From: Apostichopus japonicus
Lineage: Eukaryota > Echinodermata > Holothuroidea > Aspidochirotida > Stichopodidae
Direction of reading: 5' to 3'
DNA: 64,000 nt
NCBI RefSeq assembly: GCF_037975245.1
Contig: NC_092572.1
Span: 11,729,769-11,793,768, forward strand
The notes under the pieces are model-generated. The model had not been told where the DNA came from and did no database searches. It was given only the letters and a program-made list of their open reading frames with translations. This document shows, in pieces, positions 25,103-35,650 of this stretch. The number at the start of each line of letters is the position of its first letter. Positions within the stretch are counted from its first letter, which is position 1. A program made the position numbers and the translations under genes.

Positions 25103-25291
25103 TTCTGTGACAATTAACATTGGAGGAATGACCCTTTAAATAGCAGAGCTTAAACAAATAAAGTGATTGGACAATATAGTCAATATAAAGACCATTGGTC
25201 AGTTGCAACACAAAACTCAATGGAGGGGGGAAAAGGGGGGAAGAACAAACATTTCATGGCCTTAAAGGGGCATTCCAGACATGTTGAAGTC
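25103..25291. mobile_element. MITE/foldback-like inverted repeat
   Basis: The left arm (25116-25139) contains AACAT then GGAATGACCCTTTAA. The right arm (25262-25285) is TTAAAGGGGCATTCC then ATGTT. Over 24 nt the arms agree at about 19 positions, and the similarity continues outward with small indels (GAC before AACAT; its complement after ATGTT). The spacer is about 122 nt and holds G-rich purine steps (25220-25242). Arms, size and absence of coding sequence fit a miniature inverted-repeat element. No clear target-site duplication was found. Confidence 0.5.
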
Positions 25292-25592
25292 GGAATATCT
25301 AGAAAAAATTTTACTGGCTGAAATGTTTCATCGTTCATCGCTTTTGAAGATTTTAATCACATCTGACAAGAAACATTTATATCTAACTTTTCTAGGATTC
25401 TATTCCTAAGTCTCCAGGAATATAGCTTTTGCATAATTATTTTAGTAAAAATGATCAAACAATGTATCTGATAATATTTTACTACTGAAATCTCTTTGTG
25501 CAAGTAGTTATTGATATTTTAAGAAAATTTGTAGAAAATAGGGGGGAAAATGGTTTTTTCCACAACTGTGTTCCCATGGACCAATTGAAATA

Positions 25593-25604
25593 CCCCCCCC
25601 CCCC
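25593..25604 (+). repeat. poly-C tract (C12)
   Basis: An uninterrupted run of C. Confidence 0.9.
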
Positions 25605-25660
25605 AGACTTCCATTTCTTGCCATTTGGAGTTGGACAGTATAGTTTACATAGCAACCAAA

Positions 25661-25725
25661 GCCCTCTCCATCTCTCCTCCTCCTCCCCCCTCCTCCTCCC
25701 CTCCCTCCTCCTCCTCCCCCCCCAA
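25661..25725 (+). repeat. (CCT)n-like pyrimidine tract
   Basis: Imperfect CTCCTCCTCCC units end in C8. The minus-strand translation is a Gly/Arg run, not a gene. Confidence 0.9.
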
Positions 25726-26408
25726 ATATGACTATATGATTATGACGACAAGGAACAGAGAAAGCCTTATTCATAATTGATAAACATTTCTGGTAATTAG
25801 GGATAAACATCCCTGGATTTCTCAGATTTCGCTTCCAGCCATTATTTACAGAGTCAACATTTAGTGCTGCCATCCATAATTATTTTTCCTCAATTTTTTT
25901 TTACATCTGTATTTTCTGCCAACATTTTTTTTTGCCCTCAATGCAACTAATTGACATAACATGTGATGTGTCAGACTTGAACTTTATACACAACTATGTA
26001 TTTTTTGCCCCTATTTCAATAAAAATCCTTACAAATCCATTCAATTTAGGTAAAGATCTTGGTGGGAAAAAAACAAAAAACGGAAAGGAGCCAAAAAAAA
26101 GTAGGTACTCCTGGTATGTCGTTCTGGCAAAGAGATCGAGCAGGAAGAAATAATATCCGTAGGACAATACCAACACATTGTAACTGACGGGGTTATTTGC
26201 TCTGATCCTTCGCTCCAAAATGGTTTATTGTGAAACCAGACGACCGTATATGCCCATCATCACATCTAGCCAGAGGGATCAAACCCAACAACAGAAACAT
26301 CGCAACCGGACTTACTTTAGATGGAAAAACTCCCTACTTAGACAGTGGATAAGGGCTCTGGAAGAGCAAAAAAAGAAAAATACCTTCCTTGGCAAATGCT
26401 AGGGAAGC

Positions 26409-26441
26409 AGGAGGGAGAGAGAGAGAGAGAGGAGAGAGGAA
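26409..26441 (+). repeat. (GA)n microsatellite
   Basis: AGGGAGAGAGAGAGAGAG followed by GGAGAGAGGA. Confidence 0.9.
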
Positions 26442-26539
26442 ACATAGAAACCCAAAGACTGGTAGTTTTTGTAAAAACAGCTTATAAGGGTTGAAGCAAT
26501 GGATACATAGAAAATTTATCCCAGTCTCTGTCAATAACA

Positions 26540-26880
26540 TCCCAGCTGTACATTGTTTTCTGAGCGAGTGCGTAGACTAAACTCCGCCACTGGGGAGGAA
26601 AACGGACAACAAAAAACGAGAGGCTAAGCAAATGGATGCCCAGGGGGCAGAACCCTTTGTCCTCTACGGCACAATGGGGTCTCCAAAAGGGAGAGGAAAT
26701 TTGCCGCTAGAGTAAGCTTTTTGACGGAGATACAAAAGGCGGGGAGCACAAGAGGGAAAAAGAAAAACCTCACTGGTTAGGGGATTATCTCTGAGGGAAT
26801 CGTTTGTTCGGGGTATTAAGGCCCACGGTACGATGTAGCTTTTAAGAAATGGTTTCTGACAGGGTTTTGGGGGGGGGGGG
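26540..26880. other. GC-elevated unique block ending in G12
   Basis: CpG-containing mixed sequence (for example CTCTACGGCACAATGGGG near 26672 and GCCCACGGTACGATG at 26821) ends in a G12 run at 26869-26880. No convincing frame is present. Possible regulatory block by composition only. Confidence 0.25.
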
Positions 26881-27330
26881 AATACATTGATGGTGTGTAT
26901 GTGTTGGCAGACCTTTAGGGATTAGCTGTGCACAAATGAGTAATAACACCTGCTAATCAGACTAAACTAAGAAAATCTTTCTCCACAAAGGAGTAGAGTA
27001 TTGATCTGATATATACATATGTATGTAGTATATATATGTATGTCAGTGACTGACTATAGCCCCTATACCTATATGATGTCATCTGGAATGGAAAATCTAC
27101 ATGGAACTGTCTAAGAGTACTAGTGAAGAATATAAGTTATATACAATACCATGTATATGTGTGGCAGTGCTTAAATATACTATGTAATAATTGCATGTGT
27201 GCAACCTTGGAGACCGAGGCACAATCTTTCAATAATGCATGTTGCGTTTAGCATCGATTATATGCATGAATTCATATTTTATTTTCTTCTAAATATGACA
27301 AACAGAACAGATTGATAGTGTAGGACAGCA

Positions 27331-27422
27331 TGGGGGAGGGAAGGAGGGGGAGGGGAGGAGGGGGAGGAGGGGGAGGGGAGGAGGGGGCGGGAGGATGGGG
27401 AGGGAGATGGAAGAGGGAGGGG
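27331..27422 (+). repeat. G-rich minisatellite, G-quadruplex capable
   Basis: About 92 bp of GGGGAGGAGG and GGGGAGG steps, almost free of pyrimidines. It lies about 90 bp before the ACCAGTGT minisatellite. Confidence 0.9.
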
Positions 27423-27508
27423 ACATAGTGACTAAAATTACATCACTTCATAGCTGTGTTTTACTATCACAAGAACTGGTGATTATACTGTCAATTAGTT
27501 GTGTTATA

Positions 27509-27919
27509 CTCTACCAATGTCACATACCAGTGTCACATACCAGTGTGCACATACCAGTGTGCACATATACCAGTGTTACATATATACCAGTGTTACATAT
27601 ACCAGTGTTTCATATACCAGTGTTACATATACCAGTGTCACATACCAGTGTCACATACCAGTGTGCAGATACCAGTGTTACATACCAGTGTTACATACCA
27701 GTGTCACATACCAGTGTCACATACCAGTGTACACATACCAGTGTTACATATATCAGTGTTACATATACCAGTGTTACATATATACCAGTGTTACATATAT
27801 ACCAGTGTTACATATACCAGTGTTACATATACCAGTGTCACATACCAGTGTCACATGCTAGTGTCACATACCAGTGTCACATACCAGTGTGCACATACCA
27901 GTGTTACATATACCAGTGC
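27509..27919 (+). repeat. ACCAGTGT minisatellite with 13/15/17-bp units
   Basis: Close to thirty copies of ACCAGTGT are joined by CACAT, TACATAT or TACATATAT, or occasionally GCACAT. Units therefore come in sizes differing by TA steps (13, 15, 17 bp). All three plus-strand frames stay open because no unit variant carries a stop, which yields spurious frames of 120-187 codons rich in Thr, Ser, Val, Tyr, Gln and Cys. These are repeat translations, not genes. Confidence 0.97.
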
Positions 27920-28395
27920 AGGGAGACTCTCCCTGGAATTTCACTGCACAAACTTTAAATAACATATATATGCATGTTGGGTTAAAATTTGATAAAAATT
28001 CTAGTATCCACCTTCAAAGTGAGGCACAGACTGACAGACAGACTGAATTGATGGAGTGACATTAATATATAGTGATAATCCGTTAATGAAATTAATTAAT
28101 CAGGAGATATGAGGGGAATCTGTGACAATGTCTTAGATGTGTACCTTGATAGAAAAGTACTCCACATATCAGCACATACATGTAAGTGAGGGCGCTCTGA
28201 TAAAATAAAGTCCCCTTGAACAATTGTAGGAGCAAAAGATGTAAATTAAGAGAAGTGCAGAATGTTCTGCTGTATTTCACTCGAATGTATAACTCTCTTA
28301 TTTTTTTACATTATTTTATTTTTTACTTTGTTAAATTTCATACTCTTATTACGGTTAAAATGTGCTTCTAATTGAATAAGTTGTGATAATTACCA

Positions 28396-28500
28396 GTGTT
28401 GAAGAGGGAGGAAAAATGGAGAGAAGAGAAGAGGAGGGAAGGGAATGGAAGGGAAGGGAAGGGAAGGGGGAAGAAGGGAGAAGATGAAAGGAGAGAGGAT
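28396..28500 (+). repeat. Purine-rich (GGGAA)n-like tract
   Basis: GGAAGGGAAGGGAAGGGAAG within about 100 bp of nearly pure purine. Confidence 0.9.
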
Positions 28501-28650
28501 GTACACAGATGCAGAAGGAATTGTTTCTTTTCTTTAAAAGTTATCAAAAGTACCTGTAATTTGAATCATCTATCTTGTTACTCTTACGATGTTAGCCAGC
28601 GAAGCCGATAACAATATAATTTCCTTAAATTCACTACGTCACTCTCCCTA

Positions 28651-28684
28651 ACTGCAAATTGACTACAAATTGACTGCAACTTCA
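28651..28684 (+). repeat. 12-bp short tandem repeat
   Basis: CAAATTGACTA, CAAATTGACTG and CAACTTCACT follow each other. Confidence 0.7.
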
Positions 28685-28866
28685 CTCCTCTGATGAGATT
28701 AAAAACCAAAGTGTCAATTAGTGTATTAATTTATGCCTGAGCCATAACCAGGTTTCTTTCAATTGCAGCGGTTTCTTTTTTATCTTCATTGTCTCCGCAG
28801 CTTTGTTTAAATGTCACGTCATCCTCTCCTGGCTCTTAAACCTATCTCTCTACCTCTACGTCTTCG

Positions 28867-28892
28867 CCCCGAAACTCCCGAGAGATTCGGGG
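28867..28892. other. Short GC hairpin
   Basis: CCCCGAA (28867-28873) pairs with TTCGGGG (28886-28892). Inside, CTC and GAG can also pair. It lies in a small GC/CpG-richer patch (about 28790-29010). Confidence 0.5.
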
Positions 28893-29357
28893 AGCAACGT
28901 CCTATCTGTCAGTTTAGCCTCATCCTTCTGCATAAGTGTATAGTCAAAACAGAACAGGTTCAGCGTACTGTTCCCAGGAGAAACAAACACATACCACGTC
29001 AATCTCGATATTCCCCCCAAAAATAAAACCAAACAAAAACAGCCAAAATATATATATATTTTTTTTTTAACTTACCTAGAGGAAAAACCAGATCCAAAAG
29101 AAATGATAAGATGCATGAAAAGAGAGAGAGAGAAAAGCAAATGTTAAGAATAATGCAAAATTAATATAAAATGAGATATACATATATATATATACATTTC
29201 AATGTATTCTAGAAATAAAATGTATACATAACATCTACACAAATATGTATTTGGAAGATGTAAAAAAAACGGTTGTTAAGCTAGCTGACTTTTTCATCAT
29301 CCCAACTGAGCCTAAAGCATCCATTAACCGAATATTATGGACGGATAGATTTGGACG

Positions 29358-29365
29358 TGACGTCC
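29358..29365. promoter_or_regulatory. CRE/ATF-like site TGACGTCC
   Basis: One mismatch to the palindromic CRE consensus. Listed because a full site lies 190 bp away in the same block. Confidence 0.2.
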
Positions 29366-29555
29366 ATCGCGCCGTTATAAATTGAGCTGAAATATTTCTC
29401 TGCGTGCAGGGATAAACAGATGACATTACTTTCGCACCCAATTTACGAGAATCATCTTGTTTTGTTACCCTGAAGATGGAAAACGAATGTAAACTTTATA
29501 CCAAGAAGAATTGCTAAAATAGTTGGTAGAAGTGATCGCATTTCCATGGAAACGG

Positions 29556-29563
29556 TGACGTCA
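29556..29563. promoter_or_regulatory. Full CRE palindrome TGACGTCA
   Basis: A perfect match to the CREB/ATF consensus, next to the palindrome TTTCCATGGAAA. A single 8-mer occurs by chance about once per 65 kb, so function is unproven. Confidence 0.3.
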
Positions 29564-30672
29564 CATGGCCGTGGAAGGAGACACACAACACCGTAGTAAC
29601 ATGCAGTGTGACCGCTCAAGGACCTAGAGAAACATCTCATCGACCAATTTCATGAAAGTACTTCAAAGTTGAAGAATTTGAGTTGTCAATAAATGGAGAG
29701 ATATTACATGCAGAAACGAAAGGTATATATATATATTTATTTAGTTTAAGTAAAATGAAAGTAATTTTGCCAAGTTATGCTCAAAGCCATTTTTTTTTTT
29801 TTTGGATGGGGCAATAATATAGATGTCTAGCGTTTAATCTTTAACCATTGATGTGACAGAAAATGCTTTAATGATGATTAACAATCATTTTTCCCAAAGA
29901 AAAGTTTGATTCTGTTGGAAAGTCGGATAGGGGAATTATATTTTCAAAAGATTCTTCATATGATAATTTTAAGAATGACATCATCGCCCATTCATTTTTT
30001 CCCTTATTCATTACAATATTTTCTTTGGTAACATTTAGGGTAGTACAAAAACTAAAATCTTTTGGAATTACACGCAAAGGTGCAACTAAAAATTGTCCTC
30101 ACTATTAGTAAAGGAATCCACCAACCTATTAAAATTTCTATAAATTCAGTCCTCTCTCACATAATATGTAAATTAGCCATTGCATATCTTGATAACATTT
30201 TGTAACCTTGCCATAAATGCGTAATTTAAGGCAATTCGACCATATTACTTCAATTTACTAAATATCACAACATATACCATTTTTATATATCAGACATTAA
30301 AAAAAAAAAAAACTTGCCTGACATTTAAAAACTCAAAATGTTTTTCATAATACTACTGCATGATTAGATCTCAAAATCAAAATTGGATACCCTCTCTATG
30401 GAATAATTTACCCACGAAGAGCTGTGATTATTTCACGCTGTAAATCAAAAAAAATAAACAATAAAAAAGGAGGTTTGACAGATGTCAGTGAAAGTGGTTT
30501 ACCTGTAGCAGGTAATGAGTTATGAAGAAATGAATAAATTCAAACAAACCCTGTAAATATTTACATCAAAAACAGTGAAAATAAAACAAATTGAAGACAT
30601 TAATACTTTCAATGTCAACAAAAAAGATAGCTTTATGCAAGATGGTCATGATATCATCGAATGCAGATGAAA

Positions 30673-30687
30673 GGGGGGGGGGGGGGG
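30673..30687 (+). repeat. poly-G tract (G15)
   Basis: An uninterrupted run of G. Confidence 0.9.
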
Positions 30688-30699
30688 AGGGATTACTTG

Positions 30700-31215
30700 A
30701 TGAGTGCTTAACAGTATATAGGAGTCAACAGACCTGTGGTACGAGGACACCAGCAGGATCAGCACAAGTACAACAATAATCTCCTTGGTATGCTGATACC
30801 ATGAGTACAATCAAGGTTCTAGGAGCAAGTACCGGTACTTTAATATTGCACAGCTCAGAGTCTCTGCTAAATATCCAAAATATCTCAATCGAGTACCAAC
30901 GTGAGTACAAATCCATGATTGCAGAAGGGTCAGTGTACAGTCCTGAAAACACATTATATGGGGTTAATTTGATGAGTACTCAAAGAGTACAGTTAGAAGT
31001 CACCAGACCTGCGATGTGAGTAAAACAGCATTCGTTACGAGTACAAGAATCCTCCCTGGTATGATATCAAATGCAGTTAAGGCTCTATAAGCACATCAAC
31101 AATTGCTTCATCTTGCATCAGATCCATACTAGATTTCAAAGATGCCCCTACTACGGGTGTACAGATCCACGTACGTGTACAGATCCACAATGGCGAGGAC
31201 CTGTGCGCAGGCAAC
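30700..31215. repeat. Old tandem duplication, period about 266-275 bp
   Basis: AGTCAACAGACCTG at 30723 matches AGTCACCAGACCTG at 30998. CTCCTTGGTATG matches CTCCCTGGTATG. GGTTCTA (30815) matches GGCTCTA (31081). AAATCCATGATTGC matches AGATCCACAATGGC. The order is conserved but identity is low. Within the second copy a fresh 18-bp duplication of GTGTACAGATCCAC sits at 31157-31188. GAGTAC recurs throughout the unit. Confidence 0.7.
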
Positions 31216-31689
31216 TCTGGAGCAAAGACACACATTTTCTTTTCTTTTTTTCTATTGTTTTGCACTGTGATATATCAGGAGTTGGGATGCATTGCTGGGT
31301 GTCTGGTATATAGCCTGATTATCCTTAAAATCAGCTATGTAGCATCCCTACATTGTTCCAATGTTGTTATATCAGTTGATTTAATTGGCCAGCCATAACA
31401 CACCGATAAGAAACTAATACAGCTTATTCTTCATGTTACCTCTGTCAATTAATTTGCCAGTATTGTATAAGCACGTCTACAATATCTTGTAAAGTTACTC
31501 TTTGGGCCCTTATTTGTTTTCCTCATTTGACCTCTAGATCAGGTGGGCCTGGCCCACTTTGCCTATAACATATAATATTTAATGGAGGCCTTCATGTATG
31601 TTTCAACATTATGTCAAATGTTTCTTCGAGCTGTGAGAGTTACAAGTTGCCATCCTCATAACGCGATTAAACAGAAAAGAAGAAAGTAA

Positions 31690-31712
31690 ATATATATATA
31701 TATATAAATATA
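31690..31712. repeat. (TA)n microsatellite
   Basis: About nine TA units, then TAAATATAAATAA. Confidence 0.85.
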
Positions 31713-31979
31713 AATAATGCATCCATCGAATAAAATACCAATTTATTGTATGATTCATTCAAAGAACCCATAAACTCAGCAAAAAGACCAACGCAAATTT
31801 GCACGAAACGATCCTAATTAATGCAAATTCTGGTCCCTATCAAGATTAACTCTGGGCAAACAAACTAACTCTTGATGTAATTCTGTCTCTATCTCTCTTA
31901 ATCGCAGTTGATCTCTCTCCAGCCTTCTCAGTCCATGTAAATAGCAAGTAATTTCTTCATCTTCTCTTTGTGACACAAG

Positions 31980-32035
31980 TAATTTCACCATCCTCATCAT
32001 CACCTTCAGCATCATCATCGTCATCGTCATCTCAT
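31980..32035 (+). repeat. Imperfect (ATC)n tract
   Basis: ATCCTCATCATCACC steps. The opposite-strand Met-rich frame is a repeat translation. Confidence 0.75.
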
Positions 32036-32382
32036 CAACAGACCTATAGGTCTAAGAGTTTGATCTCCCTGTCTCTCTCTATATATCTATCTCCTTGTCA
32101 ATCTCCTCGTTAATATCGAGTGTATATTTAACCGATCACATTGTTCAATATTTCTCCGAGCATGAAATCAAGCTCTGAGGGCATATTCAATATAACTATA
32201 TCGTTGTTTGAGAAGGATTGTTTTTGGCATAACAATCAGAGTGTTGGAGACTGTGACTCAAAGGTGAGGTTTGAAAACTCCTAATTAAACCACTCATCTT
32301 CGAGATTCCATGCAAAATCTTCGAAACGGTGACTCAACGGGCACAATAATCACGATTCATTTAACACCCAAGGCTTTCCTAT

Positions 32383-32425
32383 ATATCTATCTATCTACAT
32401 ACACATATATATATATATATATATC
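32383..32425. repeat. (TATC)n then (TA)n microsatellite
   Basis: CTATCTATCTAC followed by about ten TA units. Confidence 0.85.
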
Positions 32426-32509
32426 GCTCAGATTACGTAAGGAAACTTCCCGGTATAATTTTCGGCTTGACTGGTTTCATCACCGAACAACGGTATGAGT
32501 AAATTTAGA

Positions 32510-32830
32510 GTACAACTGTCGAGACTGACCACTGTCATCTGGAGCAAAAACCTCTGGAGGATATGAGAAATCCACTTTTTTTTTTTATTCCTTTTTCGCC
32601 TTCGGATTTGGTTCTGGCTTTCCCTCTTAATATATTTACACTTGCGTGAATTTAAATTGAAAGGCCTGAGAGGGTATATTGAGGGAGATTAAATAAAGAA
32701 CCGAGTAAGTCATGTCGCCGGCAATTATACCTTGACGATATTATGGAAACAGCTCGCAGCATGTACGACCTGATTTCTACCCTACATCCCTATACTGACA
32801 CCCAGCTCCCGTTTGATGACGTGTCAATGT
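32510..32830. other. GC-elevated unique block with short ATG-started frame
   Basis: CpG-containing sequence includes GTCGCCGGC near 32714. From ATG at 32743 a 60-codon frame starts METARSMYDLISTLHPY and ends in a Pro run from the following C tract. The first 30 codons look less AT-driven than chance frames. No splice donor of GTRAG type follows, and I recognise no family. Confidence 0.15.
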
Positions 32831-32860
32831 CCAAGAGAGGAAATATAGAAAGAGTGCTCA

Positions 32861-32884
32861 ACCCCCCTCCCCTCCCCCCCCCCT
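32861..32884 (+). repeat. C-rich tract
   Basis: C6-T-C4-T-C10-like run. Confidence 0.85.
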
Positions 32885-33360
32885 GCGTATTTGTTGGACG
32901 AAACAATTTTATCACCAATGCATAATCTTGACAGGAAAGAAATGGTATATGGTCAAGAATTTGCGCGGTACGCTTTATTTTTTTTATTTTAGGACGGCCG
33001 GCGGCGTTCGTAGAATGTGGGAATTATGTTATTTAGGACTATTGCTCTACGCTTCTCTTTCACCTAGTGCTATATTTCACTCTTTCAACAAATTCACACT
33101 TTAAAGTTATTTGAGAAATATTTTTTTTACAATTATTCTAATTATGAAATCTATGTGCAGTTATTTATTTTTTGTTTCCCTTTTCTGTCCAAAGTTGAAA
33201 TCAGCCATTGGCCGATAGCTCTCAGTAGTTTTATGACAATACTTAATAAATTCATGCATGCAGCCCCACTATGCAAAGCAGCCCCTCATTACGCATGCAA
33301 GGTGACCATTTTCTTCCCACCATGCCTGATATCAAAGATCAGTTTCCTACACGGTTCGTT

Positions 33361-33668
33361 CAAAAGTACAGGTTGAATTCTGAGGTCATCCCTCTGTGTT
33401 CTGGTGGTTTCTATAATGTTTCAAGTAGGATCATGTTAATATTTTTCATATACAACACATACTTTGTCCAAGAAAGAAATCCAAAATCCCCCACCCTTTC
33501 CCCCCCCCCCCAAATTCAAAAGTACAGATTGAATTCTGAGGTCGTCCCTCTGTGTTCTGGTGGTTTCTATAATGTTTCAAGTAGGATCATGTTAATATTT
33601 TTCATAAACAACACATACTTTGTCCAAGAAAGAAATCCTAAATCCCCCAACCCCTCCCCCCCCAAAAA
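33361..33668 (+). repeat. 156-bp tandem duplication ending in C tracts
   Basis: Copy 1 starts at 33361 and copy 2 at 33517, both with CAAAAGTACAG(G/A)TTGAATTC. They stay nearly identical through TCCAAGAAAGAAATCC and each ends in a C-rich tract (33499-33511 and 33654-33663). The 144-codon plus-strand frame across both copies is a by-product: its two halves are the same repeat. Confidence 0.95.
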
Positions 33669-34689
33669 AAACTGTTTTGGATTAGTCTCATTATTTTATC
33701 ACTAACTTCAAAAACATGTTTTCAGTTGTATTACAACAGGCTATTATCAAAACCATTGACTGATTTAGGGTGCTTGTAGTTATATAATATCACACACAGC
33801 TTACATTCTAGCTGTTTCTACAAGGAACCAAAGCAGATTGTAAGATTGTAAAATTCAAATTGAATCCTGTGACATTACATACAATCTGGGCACATTTCCA
33901 GGGTTACTTTTAATCCAGGGACAGCACATATGATATCCTGCTATGTCTGGTGGTCCTTAGTATGAACCTAAGTGTGGTTTTGTTTCAAGTTTATTAAAAA
34001 TCCAGTATAAATACATGAAAGTACATATTTATAAATAGGATATGAAAAACAGTTAAGGAGTTATAAATCTTAAAATAGCATGTGCTGTATGTACAAATAA
34101 TAAATCAAAAGTTAATAAATAAATTAAAGTAGGTTTCGTTGAACAACACCCTGAATAAATATGGCAGCCCTATAAACGAAAGAATTTTTAAAACGTACAG
34201 TTCAAAATTTTGGCGTGATTGCCCTATTTCTCAAATTATTACTAGTCTGTTGATGAAGTGACTTCAGCTCGTTGGAAGAGGAGCAGCCTTTTCGTTTCAA
34301 GATTTTAATCACAATTACATTTTAACATTGATTGATTTTTAAAACAATAAGAGTGTTGACAAGGAAATGGTTTCTGTTGTAAGTTAATGAACTGTGTGGT
34401 GTTATTTATAATTCAAGTACCTCCTAATATTTTTATTCACATAGTTACCAGAAGTCAGGCATACTAAAGTTGCTACAAAGTGCTCCCACACAAGAGGATT
34501 TTATTTTTATCAGAGCTTTCTTGAAAATGTCCTCACCCTAAAGAGTCCAACTGGATGAAGATCGATTACTCATGACATTCTCAAAAAGACTATCTGGTTC
34601 TCAATCTATCTTTCTCTCCTTCTTACCCATCATAAAATATCAGAACTCAATTTTGCACAAAATGTTCTTTTTGTTCTATTTTTGCCCAT

Positions 34690-34707
34690 TCCCCACCCCC
34701 CCCCCTT
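34690..34707 (+). repeat. C-rich tract
   Basis: CCCCACCCCCCCCCCC-type run. Confidence 0.85.
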
Positions 34708-34941
34708 CCATCTGGTTTCAACTGTCTTCCATAACGATAAATTTATCCACGAGACAGGAATTAATATCGATGTAAATCACTGCTGATAAAATAACCCAGA
34801 TACAAGACTAAATCCAAAACAGATTGCCAGGATCATAGTAAAAATTTTACAAATTGTGAGGTGTTTAGTACATTTTGAGTGTGTGTGGGCTGGCAAACTA
34901 TAATAAGGCAAAAAAGTATCGACCTTTAGGAGTATGCATGT

Positions 34942-34986
34942 ATGTCTGTCTGTCTGTCTGTCTGCCTGTCTGTCTGTGTGTGTGCA
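34942..34986 (+). repeat. (GTCT)n then (GT)n microsatellite
   Basis: About ten GTCT units, one with a C substitution, run into GTGTGTGTG. The Cys/Leu/Ser/Val and Asp/Arg/Gln/Thr frames here are repeat translations. Confidence 0.95.
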
Positions 34987-35119
34987 CTCTGGAATGTATA
35001 TCTGTGTGCCTCCTTGGCTTGTAAACACAGGAACTCCAAAGAAAATGGTAAACTATTACTTTATGGAAGTGAGTATGAGCATGGAAGCTATAAGCCTCCA
35101 TATTGTGCAAGAACCTACA

Positions 35120-35340
35120 CTGGTTAATATCAAGATCAAAGGTCATTTGAGGTCATATGCACTCATTAAAGATAACAACCCTCTTGCAACCACTATAATT
35201 TGAAAAGTAAAACATGGAAGTACGATGCAGATCCAGCTGAGCTACTATATGCAACCTATTGTTTCTGTGGATATAAAAGGTCATTTGAGGTCACTGTAGA
35301 CAAACACAGATTGAGTGGTGCATGTAACAATAAGAATATC
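35120..35340 (+). repeat. Repeat pair carrying AGGTCA DR4 motifs
   Basis: Two perfect AGGTCATTTGAGGTCA direct repeats (half sites spaced by 4 nt) lie at 35140-35155 and 35278-35293, each in similar flanks (GATCAAAGGTCA; GATATAAAAGGTCA). A third related copy lies near 41965. The DR4 form matches the consensus for nuclear-receptor dimers such as TR/RXR or LXR/RXR. Because the flanks are repetitive too, the sites seem to belong to a dispersed repeat. Confidence 0.6.
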
Positions 35341-35398
35341 CAATGAACACTGCATAAACATATGCGATGAATTCATAACTAAAAGCTGCAGCTGAATG

Positions 35399-35650
35399 AA
35401 TATATTCAATAAATCTATCACCAGGAAACAGGACTTAAAACAAAGAGTAAAGCAACCAGGAAACAGGACTTACAATAAGTAATAAGCAACAAGTCCACAA
35501 TTAATATTCAATAAATCGATTACCAGGGAAACAGGACTTATTGTAAAACAAAGAGTAAAGCAACAAGTCCACAATTAATATTCAATAAATTGATCACCAG
35601 GAAACAGGACTTAACATAAAGAGTTAACAATGAGTCCACAATTCAAATGC
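35399..35650 (+). repeat. Tandem repeat with CCAGGAAACAGGACTTA core
   Basis: Four copies of CCAGG(G)AAACAGGACTTA start at about 35421, 35456, 35523 and 35597. They are interleaved with AAAGAGTAAAGCAAC, AAGTCCACAATTAATATT and CAATAAAT(C/T)GAT. The unit is about 73-103 bp because one extra core is inserted. Confidence 0.9.

Larger units (their letters stand above)
29330..29640. other. CpG-containing unique block with CRE-like sites
   Basis: This block is clearly richer in GC than its flanks and contains GACGTGACGTCCATCGCG (from 29355), the palindrome TTTCCATGGAAA (29541-29552) and a full CRE palindrome (29556-29563). It has no repeats and only 62-68-codon frames. It is one of the better cis-regulatory candidates in the window. 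Confidence 0.3.

Noticed and set aside
27395-27962. Three overlapping plus-strand frames of 120-187 codons
   Set aside because: They are translations of the ACCAGTGT minisatellite in all three phases. The unit length is not a multiple of three and all frames are open only because the unit lacks stops.
33271-33705. 144-codon frame with an internal protein repeat
   Set aside because: The protein repeat simply reflects the 156-bp DNA duplication. Codon use and C tracts do not suggest a gene.
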